This document shows positions 1-8,504 of a DNA stretch of 64,000 bases, one piece after another. The notes below the pieces were generated by a model. That model saw nothing but the letters and a program-made list of their open reading frames with translations. It was not told where the DNA came from and searched no databases. Within the stretch, counting starts at the first letter, position 1. Each line of letters begins with the position of its first letter. The position numbers and the translations under genes were made by a program. This DNA is from JAFCUW01 sp049898325 (GTDB lineage Bacteria > Pseudomonadota > Gammaproteobacteria > Burkholderiales > Burkholderiaceae_D). The stretch lies in NCBI RefSeq assembly GCF_049898325.1, contig NZ_JAFCXL010000024.1, positions 4,259-68,258 of the forward strand. Direction: 5' to 3'.

Positions 1-1
1 T

Positions 2-292
2 TCATTTATTGATATAGGTGGAAATGGCTCCTCAAACAAGAGTTCTTTCTATGTTATTGAGAAACAAACACTTCATCAAATAGGAGGAAAGGTGTACAGA
101 GGTCCCCCGAAAGCTATCACTGAAGCTAGAGCGAAATCCAAACCAAGCGATCGCCCTAAAAGTAAAATAATATGCCCATTATTACAAAAATTACTATCAT
201 CATTCCAGTCGACAACTATGACGAAACGGAATATTACTACCGTAACGTTTTATGTTTTCCACATCAAGAAGGATTGTTTTTCTCACCCGTAG
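2..292 (+). CDS. possible C-terminal open frame entering from the left edge
   Basis: The frame is open from the first bases of the window to a stop at 290-292, and its first 50 or so codons read like real protein (a Gly/Asn/Ser-rich stretch followed by a basic Lys/Arg/Pro tail). The last 40 codons overlap the VOC gene that begins at 172 in another frame and look spurious, so the true end may be earlier, with the frame lost by an indel. I do not recognise a family. It could be the tail of another toxin, given the neighbourhood, but that is a guess. Confidence 0.2.
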   Translation, partial: SFIDIGGNGSSNKSSFYVIEKQTLHQIGGKVYRGPPKAITEARAKSKPSDRPKSKIICPLLQKLLSSFQSTTMTKRNITTVTFYVFHIKKDCFSHP

Positions 293-589
293 GTTTGTCT
301 GAAGTGGCTTTGAAATTATTGATCGTTGATGAAAAGGCTAAATCCGATTGGCCACCACAAAAGCATTTTGCAATTTTTTTGCTACAGAATTGAGAAGAAT
401 TTCTTATCCTACTGCAAAAAAATTTACGAAAATGGGGCTTTGATAGAAACGGCTTTTTCTCACCCAGGTGGTTATTTTGCACGTGTTTTCGATCCCGCTG
501 GCAATCAGTTCGAGATCGAATGCGAAAGTTATGATGAAGATGATCCGTCGATTGATTACTCAACAGTGCCATTCTTCTTTAACTATTGA
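172..589 (+). pseudogene. VOC (glyoxalase/bleomycin-resistance fold) family protein, frameshifted
   Basis: Two open frames make one protein of about 138 residues. The first (from ATG 172) gives a typical VOC opening, beta-strand ITIIIPVDNYDETEYYYRNV, and the second gives the typical closing strand, HPGGYFARVFDPAGNQFEIE. The join falls in a run of seven T at 374-380: reading FAIFF then CYRIEK needs a +1 shift, so one extra T has broken the gene, or the assembly has a homopolymer error. Members of this superfamily are metal-dependent lyases, isomerases, dioxygenases or simple binding proteins. The substrate cannot be told here. Base composition is far more AT-rich than the core genes to the right. 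A related intact gene follows at 824. Confidence 0.6.
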
Positions 590-823
590 TCCGCTTTTGC
601 GTCATAAGCAACATGCAATTGTTCAGTAATGGTTGATATTCGTAGCTGCAAAGCCCCGCCCAATAATAAAATCGCTTAACATGCGCTGAATGACATCAGG
701 TATGACGTTGCGCTCGATCCACTATAAAACGGTGAGTATGGACAAAAATCCGAACCGTTTTGGAAGGAAGATATTGCGTTCTATCAACGCGACCTTTTAG
801 GCGAACACCATCAAAGGGACGAT

Positions 824-1225
824 ATGGAGAGCAATAAGGTAATTGTATTATTTATTCCAGCGCGGAAAAGAATGATGGAGCAAATGGAGACCTTCAGTGG
901 TGATGTCCTGCGCTTCACCATCCATCAGATCACGTTTCTACTGAGCAACATCGAGGCTGTTCGCGGCCAGTTGCAGTACTCAGATGTGTACCTCGATCCA
1001 GAAAGGGATCCTTTGTTTCAGTTCAATATAATAAGCGACTTTCCCGAATATCGCAAATCACTAAGGCAGCAAGGAGTTCATTTTGATTTTGCGGCAATGA
1101 CTCCAGGCGGATATATGGCTAAAATATTCGCCCCCTGTGATAACTCGATATTGATTTGGTGTGACAGTTTCGAAAACAGCAGCAATGTCAGCCTAACGAG
1201 TTGGGATGAATACCGACGGTTCTAA
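824..1225 (+). CDS. VOC-like hypothetical protein, paralogue of the preceding gene
   Basis: A 133-residue protein whose C-terminal part (PGGYMAKIFAPCDNSILIWC) lines up with the VOC ending of the gene at 172-589, so the two are divergent paralogues. The N-terminal half is hydrophobic then helical and has no metal-binding residues I can point to. The start at 824 follows AAAGGGACGAT, an adequate ribosome binding site. It lies in the AT-rich accessory segment among toxin and immunity remnants, so an immunity or accessory role is possible but not shown. No function is assigned. Confidence 0.5.
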   Translation: MESNKVIVLFIPARKRMMEQMETFSGDVLRFTIHQITFLLSNIEAVRGQLQYSDVYLDPERDPLFQFNIISDFPEYRKSLRQQGVHFDFAAMTPGGYMAKIFAPCDNSILIWCDSFENSSNVSLTSWDEYRRF

Positions 1226-1342
1226 CCTAAATATTTAAAGACACGTCTGCGTTCCTTATATCAGCAATCACCGATTTCTATTGCAAGCGTCAGCTAAGAC
1301 ATATGTGAGAATGGACGCTTTATTAAGCGTCCAGCTGATCTC

Positions 1343-1465
1343 ATGAAGACGGGGCCGAACACGGCTTTCTTCTGGCCCGGTAGAACTGATGCAGTCGGTG
1401 GAGTGGACGATTCTGCCGATATTGCTAATACTCACGGTGGGACGAGGCTTGAAGTGGCACTTTGA
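1343..1465 (+). pseudogene. polymorphic-toxin C-terminal fragment (copy 1)
   Basis: A 40-codon open frame reads NTAFFWPGRTDAVGGV then DDSADIANTHGGTRLE. This is the same motif block as in the larger remnant at 2987-3536 (NAAFFRPGRTDSVIGV, ANIANN, LEML). From memory the pattern FFxPGRxDSVxxVxxGAxxANxxGGTTLEML is typical of the last 100 residues of polymorphic toxins delivered by T6SS or Rhs proteins. The copy stops immediately after the LE of that motif, where the sequence changes to a piece of VOC gene, so it is a truncated fragment and not a gene. Confidence 0.5.
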
Positions 1466-1932
1466 TAGAAACAGCTTTTTTACACTCAGGGGGATACTAT
1501 GCATGTGTTTCCGATGAGACCAGCGACAGGAATCGCACCAACGTTACTTTATGTTTTCCAGATTGGCTTCTTCTTGCCTTCTTAAATTAGCCCTGTGCCT
1601 TTTATTAACATCAAAGACAAATGCGCAAATACCAGCTGCAAGGAGTAATAAGGCTCTTGCTTGTCCCCACGAAAAAAATCTTCATGGAAGAATAAAAATC
1701 CGCCAGCTATTATTAAGAAAAATGCTCATACAAAAATTGGTATTTTTTCAAAAGGCAGGAGTCCTATGCCCATTGCATCTCCTTTATGTTTTGAATGTTT
1801 TACAATTGGACAATGAATTTTTCATGATTTAAAAAATCTTGACGTCACTCCAATGGTGTTCTTATTTTCTTCATTCAACAATACTATTCTTCTTTACTAT
1901 TGAGCCGATTTTTTGCATCGTAAGCAAGGTAC
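1448..1932 (+). pseudogene. shredded duplicate of the VOC gene with an unrelated insert
   Basis: Bases about 1455-1530 resemble 431-505 of the VOC gene (shared GGCxCTTTGATAGAAAC, then GGxTATTxTGCAxGTGTTT), and about 1878-1932 resemble the VOC 3' end and what follows it (shared ATTCTTCTTTA, CTATTGA, GCATAAGCA-like runs at 570-620). Between them, about 1535-1870, is AT-rich sequence with no match in the window and no convincing gene; a 93-codon frame at 1551-1832 inside it has no recognisable content. The frame is broken several times. The arrangement is a copy of the VOC segment split by roughly 340 bp of other DNA and joined at its left to the toxin fragment at 1343-1465. Confidence 0.5.
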
Positions 1933-2174
1933 AACGCCTCAGAAATGAACGATATACATAGCCAAAAGGTTTCTGGTAGCGTCAACATAGATTGCTCGTT
2001 CAACCGCCACGGCGGCAAGAGAAAGTGACTATCAGAGACTTTGAATCCGTCGCGTTCATACCACGATGGCGCAAGGTTATGAGCCGATATGTACGTTAGC
2101 CTGACGGCCGCGTTTAGCCGGACGGTCCACCGTTCTGTTAACCACACCGATTCCACTGGAGAACCCAATGTCAT
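1884..2174 (-). CDS. doubtful small membrane protein frame
   Basis: A 96-residue frame with a hydrophobic segment near the C-terminus (TFWLCISFISEALYLAY) and a charged tail (DAKNRLNSKEE). A related ending (LHVAYDAKADQ) can be read on the minus strand just past 589, in the region duplicated with the VOC copy, but there the frame has a stop about 30 codons upstream. Its start lies inside the PAAR gene start on the other strand. The similarity may only reflect the nucleotide duplication, so coding is uncertain. Confidence 0.2.
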   Translation of the reverse strand: MTLGSPVESVWLTERWTVRLNAAVRLTYISAHNLAPSWYERDGFKVSDSHFLLPPWRLNEQSMLTLPETFWLCISFISEALYLAYDAKNRLNSKEE

Positions 2175-2446
2175 TGAAGATCATTACAGTAGGAGACAAA
2201 ACCGATCATGGCGGCACAGTTATTAGCGGTTCGCCCGACCACGACATCAGAGGACGGGCGATCGCCCGATTGGGCGACAAAGTTGACTGTCCCCTGCCCT
2301 ACCCTGGCGGCAAACCGCACGGCGTCAACAAGATTATTACCGCACACGACACACTGACAGTCAACGGGGTGCCAGTCGCGGTCGAGGGATGCATGACGGA
2401 ATGCGGGTGCAAGCTAATCGGCAGAATGCCTGCGACGGTCGGTTGA
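2168..2446 (+). CDS. PAAR-domain protein (T6SS spike tip)
   Basis: A 92-residue protein made of a single PAAR domain. The features seen are an N-terminal VGDKTDHGGTVISGSP, the internal repeat RAIARLGDKVDCP, a His/Cys-bearing middle, and the ending VEGCMTECGCKLIG with cysteines and histidines placed to bind zinc. PAAR proteins cap the VgrG trimer of the type VI secretion needle and carry effectors non-covalently or as fused C-terminal domains. This one has no fused toxin. No T6SS structural genes lie in the window, so it would be an orphan spike that relies on a secretion machine elsewhere. The next gene, 15 bp downstream, is an immunity-like gene broken by a frameshift, as expected of a decayed effector module. 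Confidence 0.85.
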   Translation: MSLKIITVGDKTDHGGTVISGSPDHDIRGRAIARLGDKVDCPLPYPGGKPHGVNKIITAHDTLTVNGVPVAVEGCMTECGCKLIGRMPATVG

Positions 2447-2461
2447 AAGGCTTAAATAATA

Positions 2462-2874
2462 ATGCATACTATTAAATTAGACTTGAAAAAAGGGTTGGTC
2501 TTAGTTGATTCGACATGCGTGGCGGTTGACGAAAAAGGCGCCCTCGCAAGGCCTATCGAAAAACTGTGCTCCCCGCCAACTAAAACTGATGAAGGGAAAA
2601 CAATATATGGCTTACTAAAAAAGTCAGTGCGTGCGGAAAATCGGCCGATTGCGTGATTGAAATCGGAGAGGGAAAAGTATGTTCCATAACATTCTTATTT
2701 TGTCTCATCGAATTTTTTGAATCCAACATTCTTGAATCAAAAATACTAAAATCACATGAAAGGTCTTCAAACGTAAATTTTGTGAGCGAGCATCCAAGCA
2801 CCGCTTTTTTAAACCCGTGCAAATGGGGTCGAGCCATATTTTTCTATGATACCAAACAAGGCGACCTTAGTTAG
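2462..2874 (+). pseudogene. frameshifted immunity-like hypothetical protein
   Basis: Two consecutive frames appear to be one ancestral protein of about 137 residues. The first (ATG 2462 to stop near 2656) is KLDLKKGLVLVDSTCVAVDE and so on. The second continues without a usable start from about 2653, VIEIGEGKVCSITFLFCLIE, and ends at 2874 with HPSTAFLNPCKWGRAIFFYD and KQGDLS. The charge pattern and the join of sense in both halves favour a single frame change near 2650. The size and position right after a PAAR gene suit an immunity protein, but I cannot name a family. The present 64-codon 5' half alone is unlikely to be functional. Confidence 0.4.
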
Positions 2875-2986
2875 GATATTAAATTCCAGCGCAATTTAAC
2901 AAGACTCAGATTAGATCACCTCGTTACCGTGAAAGCTGATTGATGAAGGCTCGTGCATATCCATCCCCATTGAAGCGAGTTAAAAG

Positions 2987-3536
2987 ATGGCACCAAGTCC
3001 GACCCATAGTTACGACGCATCTCGTCATACACAAGTCGGACTAAGCGACGTCAGCTATCGAAAAACGCGTTCACATTTGACGACTTGCCGCGGCTCTTGC
3101 AAACTGGCACCGGCTCAAGGTTTACTCTCGACTTTTGCGTGGCGCAATTGGCAAACAGATCGACAGCGTGGACGGCAACCGAATCCGAACGCGGCTTTCT
3201 TCCGGCCCGGTAGAACAGATAGTGTCATTGGAGTGGCAGCTGGTGCCAATATTGCCAATAATAAAAGTGAAACGATGCTTGAAATGTTAATTTCTAAACA
3301 CAAGATTCGAATGTCAACTTGGGGCGACAAAAATTTAGTGGTTGTAAAATGATGGGTGTGAAATGTCTCGTGCCTATATCAAAGGCACGTGCGGATTCGT
3401 AAGAGGCGTCGTAAGAAAGTATTTGTGGATGAAAAATATCTGGAGAGAAAGGAGCGCTCATGAAAAACTTTCAGCTGACCAAATCGATATTATTGACCAG
3501 AAATATAGAAATTCGAGGACCATTTTTAACAGGTGA
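2987..3536 (+). pseudogene. polymorphic-toxin C-terminal remnant (copy 2)
   Basis: The frame 2987-3352 carries NAAFFRPGRTDSVIGVAAGA, then NIANN, LEMLISKHKIRMSTW and ends in VVVK. In another frame the text continues as MSRAYIKGTCGFVRGVVRKY and ends IIDQKYRNSRTIFNR with a stop at 3534-3536. Known toxin tails of this type run (W)..VVKAWEDVSRAY..G..VRxVxGxxLRPGNIW..TIxxR, so the two pieces fit one toxin C-terminus broken by a nonsense codon (TGA after VVVK) and a frame change. Upstream of about 3170 the frame has no recognisable content. The remnant ends 3 bp before the start of an Imm74-like gene, the expected toxin-then-immunity order. This is a dead toxin with a surviving immunity gene. Confidence 0.5.
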
Positions 3537-3539
3537 TGT

Positions 3540-3791
3540 ATGAATTTTGAAGTCAATGACGTCTCACGAGGAGACATATGTTTGAAGATTGAATACAAGC
3601 ATGTCCGTGTTCTAGGGGAGGCGCTCGCTGCCTCGGCACCAAACGAACCAAGCTACGTCATCTATTTGAATTCATTGAACAACTGGGAGGTACCACCTGA
3701 AGATGCCTTAACTGAAAATGAAAAGCAGGATGTCATTAGCGCAATTCGGAAATATTTTCAGGATCACGGCTCGATTATCGATTTCGAATAG
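3540..3791 (+). CDS. Imm74-like immunity protein (copy A)
   Basis: An 83-residue acidic protein with the pattern SRGDICLKIEYKHVRVLGEA, YVIYLNSLNNWEVP, ENEKQDVISAIRKYF and the ending IDFE. The same pattern is in the gene at 4405-4659 (ARGHLRVKV, VTVYGEAF, FVLYQNSIEMWDAP, LEIE), so the two are paralogues. The arrangement matches my memory of the Imm74 family, small beta-rich antidotes encoded directly after polymorphic toxins. It would bind and neutralise a toxin in the cytoplasm. Its start lies 3 bp after the stop of a decayed toxin tail, so it is now an orphan immunity gene, which can still protect against toxins delivered by kin. Confidence 0.55.
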   Translation: MNFEVNDVSRGDICLKIEYKHVRVLGEALAASAPNEPSYVIYLNSLNNWEVPPEDALTENEKQDVISAIRKYFQDHGSIIDFE

Positions 3792-3977
3792 CGATCAAGC
3801 ATAAATAATCCCATTCTACAGGAAATATGCTGGTGAAGAAGCGGACCAGCAGAACATTGTTTCAATCAGCACAGGAATGAAACTCAATATCAGCTTCCGC
3901 AAAGCGCTGAATCGTACAATGTAGCGGAAGAGCTAGTCGAGATGCCACATCCTTGCCGACCTCCGCAGAGATAAATT

Positions 3978-4211
3978 ATGTCACAGAACAAGTTGATCAT
4001 AGTAGATTTAAACCATGCCGTCGGAGCGACGCTACCAGTCTTGGACCGGACGTTCTACCAGTGCACTAACTGCTGGAGCATTCTCCTGTCAAACCCTTCG
4101 GACAATGAGTACTGCGTCTGCGGAAATGTCTCCGTCGACGCTGATGCCGGCAGGGCTGGGGCCAGGGACGAGCACTTGCTTCGAGTTTTGCAGATCGCTC
4201 ATGCAGACTGA
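3978..4211 (+). CDS. small zinc-ribbon-like hypothetical protein
   Basis: A 77-residue protein with two cysteine pairs, CTNC near residue 29 and CVCG near residue 47, spaced as in a zinc ribbon, followed by a DADAGRAGARDEHLL helix. The start at 3978 is preceded by GCAGAGATAAATT, a weak Shine-Dalgarno. I recognise the general type (small proteins found beside toxin and immunity genes in proteobacteria) but no named family. Codon use is closer to the core genes than that of its neighbours. Role unknown; immunity-related by position only. Confidence 0.45.
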   Translation: MSQNKLIIVDLNHAVGATLPVLDRTFYQCTNCWSILLSNPSDNEYCVCGNVSVDADAGRAGARDEHLLRVLQIAHAD

Positions 4212-4219
4212 TTAAAACG

Positions 4220-4408
4220 CATGCCCCCCATCACCTTGGAGAGTTCGACCCAGGTCAGCTACAACCCGCTGGGCCAGCGAAGAAGCACGTAGGGTCCGCT
4301 GGGAGAGCGTCGAAGAAGTTGGGGCCATTGATGGATAACACATCAGTAACGCAGATCGACACCATCGCCCCCAAGACTGGGGCCACGAAAGCTATCTTTA
4401 GACGATGA
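4220..4408 (+). pseudogene. possible toxin tail with colicin-E3-like ending, decayed
   Basis: One frame is open across this stretch and reads HHLGEFDPGQLQPAGPAKKH, then GSAGRASKKLGPL, then MDNTSVTQIDTIAPKTGATK with a stop at 4406-4408 that overlaps the ATG of the next gene. The first block resembles the end of colicin-E3-type cytotoxic RNases (HLGxFDPxTGxQxKxxDPxR). No start codon with a ribosome binding site precedes it, and the catalytic part of such a domain is absent. I read it as the 3' scrap of one or two toxins that once preceded the immunity gene. The similarity is short and from memory, so confidence is low. Confidence 0.3.
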
Positions 4409-4659
4409 GTGACATGGAACTGACAGCGATTGCACGCGGGCACCTTCGGGTGAAGGTCGGTGCTAAAAGCGTTACCGTGTATGGTGAAGCTTTTTTAAGG
4501 GGATATGGATCTCCCGACTTCGTGCTTTATCAGAACAGTATCGAAATGTGGGATGCACCAAATGATCAAGAAGGCGTGACTCCCGCTGAAAAGAATCACC
4601 TGGTTCAATTCCTAAAGCAGGAGTTCGTCCGAAGAAAAATGTTCTTGGAAATTGAATAG
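4405..4659 (+). CDS. Imm74-like immunity protein (copy B)
   Basis: An 84-residue protein, paralogue of 3540-3791, with the shared order ARGHLRVKVGAKSVTVYGEA, FVLYQNSIEMWDAP, TPAEKNHLVQFLKQEF and LEIE. Its ATG overlaps the stop of the preceding toxin-tail frame by 4 bp (ATGA), the translational coupling typical of toxin-immunity pairs. The Imm74 assignment is from pattern memory. Two divergent copies in 1.2 kb, each directly behind a broken toxin end, point to repeated capture or duplication of toxin-immunity cassettes followed by loss of the toxins. Confidence 0.55.
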   Translation: MSDMELTAIARGHLRVKVGAKSVTVYGEAFLRGYGSPDFVLYQNSIEMWDAPNDQEGVTPAEKNHLVQFLKQEFVRRKMFLEIE

Positions 4660-4813
4660 CTAAGTTTCGTATTGATGAAAAAAGATCTTCGCGTAGCGAC
4701 AGCCTCCGCATTTTCTAATTACCAATACAGACTAGTTGTCTGAATGCAATATTACATTGAGGAAAATAATCGATGAAGTATGGAAAATGGCTTGCTTATG
4801 AAGTGGAAAAACC

Positions 4814-5254
4814 ATGATAAATTTTATTGAAGGAGAAATTAATTCCGGCGGAAAAAGTATCTCCATCATATCTGATTATGAATATCTAAATAGTATTAGC
4901 GAAGAAGGTTCCGTTGAGAAACGAAGAGACCCTGATGGAGGAGAGCCTTATTTTTACGTCGAAGCGGTTGCGGATGGCATGAGATTTGGTATATTTATCT
5001 CTTTGCGAGCCAGAAAAATAGATTGGATACGATTGAGCTGGTTAGACAGTTCCATGAAAGGGTGGGGCGACGTGAGTGAAAATGCTGTAAAAGGTGAATA
5101 TCGTCTTTTCTTGAATTTAATCGAGAAAATGGTCGGGCGGCCACCTGATAATAAAAAAGATAAACTGCGTTCATGGGACCTTAAGTGGGGACAACTTAAC
5201 GTGAGCAATGACCTCCGCACCTTTCAGGCAGACATTTATATGAGGCCTCGCTGA
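4814..5254 (+). CDS. hypothetical protein, immunity-like
   Basis: A 146-residue acidic, AT-rich gene product with no signal peptide or membrane segment. It contains aromatic-rich strands (YFYVEAVADGMRFGIFISLR, KIDWIRLSWLDSSMKGWGDV) and ends IYMRPR. The ATG overlaps by 4 bp the stop of a 14-codon frame (4773-4817), perhaps the last trace of an upstream toxin. The composition and position suggest one more immunity protein, but I do not recognise the family and assign no function. Confidence 0.55.
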   Translation: MINFIEGEINSGGKSISIISDYEYLNSISEEGSVEKRRDPDGGEPYFYVEAVADGMRFGIFISLRARKIDWIRLSWLDSSMKGWGDVSENAVKGEYRLFLNLIEKMVGRPPDNKKDKLRSWDLKWGQLNVSNDLRTFQADIYMRPR

Positions 5255-5648
5255 GGATGCTCGCCAGGCAGGTCGGCATCTGTTTTGACTCGTGAAATCT
5301 CAGGATACCAGAACCGCTCATAGTTATTTTTAATTTTAATCTTTGTGGATCTTAAGTTAAAAATTCTCCATGCCTTAGGTATTGACCATTTTTTTGCTTA
5401 CGCCGAAATTGTTTTGTTGACCGGAACTATATGCCAGGATGAGCATTTTTTATTCCTTCATTTATAAATTTGATTATTATCGTCATTCTTTTAACATATA
5501 TAATTAATCCGAAAAGCTATTGCATATTAGTTATGCATCTGAAGGAGGATAGATGGGTAAGTCCGAAAAACGGATACGAACAGAACAATAATTTTAGACA
5601 AACGGCGACGATCAGGCTGAGCTTACGTCCGTTTTTTCGACTTGATCC
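5255..5648 (+). other. AT-rich intergenic stretch with an abortive gene start
   Basis: No gene is supported here. The one notable signal is a strong ribosome binding site (GAAGGAGGATAG, 5541-5552) followed by ATG at 5553 and only 12 sense codons (MGKSEKRIRTEQ) before TAA at 5589-5591. This looks like the 5' end of a gene cut off by a rearrangement at the point where base composition switches from AT-rich to GC-rich (about 5600-5650). A longer plus frame at 5470-5706 has no recognisable content. Confidence 0.4.
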
Positions 5649-7337
<1,689 letters not shown>

Positions 7338-8230
7338 CTAGTTCCCCGTTGGCGAAATGCACCATGCTGCACCATTGAGTCGGGGAATTGATGATTGTAG
7401 TCAACTTTGTCCAGATTAGCGGGCGGGTGTTTAAGCACGTCGTTGCGTCCCGCTTCCGCCGTGTCGGTCCTGCGTGATCTCGCTGCGGTATGGCCGTCGG
7501 ATGCAAGATGCCTGAAGTCGTCACTGCCCCCAATCTCATGGCCAGTTTCGATGATCTTGTGAATGAAAAATGTTATTCCGTAGGCAAATCCAAGACTGCT
7601 TCCGCCCTCAAGGAAATTGATTTGCTGGCGAAAATATTTGCAGGCGGTAGTTCAGTACCCACCTGGTCCCAAGGATTCGCACCGCCGCACCCATGCGGCG
7701 GGAAAATACTTGATTCGCTGACAGTCTCAGAGCAACTCGATTGCCCGCCATCAGGCCTGACGAGCCGCTATCCGGCCGACTTCCGCGTGCTTGCACGTGA
7801 GCGAGTCGAAACAGCGTGGCAGCGTGGCCCCGCACCGAGACGGTGGCGGATGGTCGACGGGGTCTAGTGGTCTTCACCGCAGCAACCTTCAACCTGGACA
7901 ATTTTATCGTCAGGCTTCTTTGCTGCCATTACACAAACCACGGCGGCAACCGCGATGACGAAACCATTCGCATACAGGAGCCATATCTTCGCGCGGAACA
8001 GGTGGCGGCCTACCTCGATCTCTCGGCCGGAAACTCGAATACAGGATTTCTCCGCATTACCCTTGCTATAGAGAACTTTGCCAGCGACCACATCCTGCTC
8101 GGTGCGCCGCCGCAGGGGCAATTGCTGCCCAGCCAGGCCAGCCTCATCCCATTAAACACAAGAAAACTAGAACAGAAATCTTACCCCCGATTCGTTTGTG
8201 TGCCGTTTGAAGACGCCTTAAGCGGTAGAT
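7338..8230. other. 890-bp island stretch with no secure gene
   Basis: Several frames of 85-145 codons overlap here on both strands and none shows a family I know. The plus frame 7490-7867 begins plausibly (MPEVVTAPNLMASFDDLVNE) but turns into Arg/Pro/Trp-rich text in its second half. The plus frame 7816-8250 contains LRAEQVAAYLDLS, which resembles the recognition part of an excisionase helix-turn-helix but has no usable wing. The minus frame 7864-8121 is listed separately. The region probably holds remnants of mobile-element genes. Confidence 0.35.
7864..8121 (-). CDS. doubtful small single-pass membrane protein
   Basis: An 85-residue frame with a basic N-terminal half, one plausible membrane helix (LLYANGFVIAVAAVVCVMAA) and a short charged tail with two adjacent cysteines (VEGCCGEDH). 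There is no convincing ribosome binding site and no family match. It is listed because the hydrophobic segment is well formed. Competing plus-strand frames cover the same bases. Confidence 0.2.
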   Translation of the reverse strand: MPLRRRTEQDVVAGKVLYSKGNAEKSCIRVSGREIEVGRHLFRAKIWLLYANGFVIAVAAVVCVMAAKKPDDKIVQVEGCCGEDH

Positions 8231-8497
8231 ATGCCAGTGTCCAAGGTTGAAAATACGCAACCCATTCCCCGCTCTGGAATCGACCGCAGGCGCACGCCTG
8301 CACACAATGACCCTGTCCTCATTCGCCTGCCTGCGGTCATCGCCATTTGCGCGATGTCTCGCAGCTGCATCTATGAAGCCATCAAGAACGGTACGTTTCC
8401 AGCGCCGGTAAAATTGAACGGTCGACCAAGCGCCTCGATCCAGCAGCAAGTCATAAATTGGGTGAACGACCGTATCCACGCCAGTCGGCAAGCGTGA
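8231..8497 (+). CDS. AlpA-family phage/island transcriptional regulator
   Basis: An 88-residue DNA-binding protein of the AlpA/MerR-like winged-helix type. The diagnostic core is LIRLPAVIAICAMSRSCIYE, then AIKNGTFPAPVKLNGRPSAS, which is the helix-turn-helix plus wing (xLPxVxxxxGxSRSTIYxxIxxGxFPxPVKLGxR) of this family. It then ends with a helix WVNDRIHASRQA. AlpA proteins activate or license excision of P4-like prophages and integrative islands. The gene converges on the integrase gene with only 7 bp between the stops, the usual AlpA-integrase pairing. This supports a once-mobile island here. Confidence 0.85.
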   Translation: MPVSKVENTQPIPRSGIDRRRTPAHNDPVLIRLPAVIAICAMSRSCIYEAIKNGTFPAPVKLNGRPSASIQQQVINWVNDRIHASRQA

Positions 8498-8504
8498 GGA
8501 CAGG

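Noticed and set aside
1..5600. CRISPR array or retron in the AT-rich segment
   Set aside because: The repeats seen are gene fragments in one or two copies at irregular spacing, with no regular spacers, no cas genes and no reverse transcriptase.
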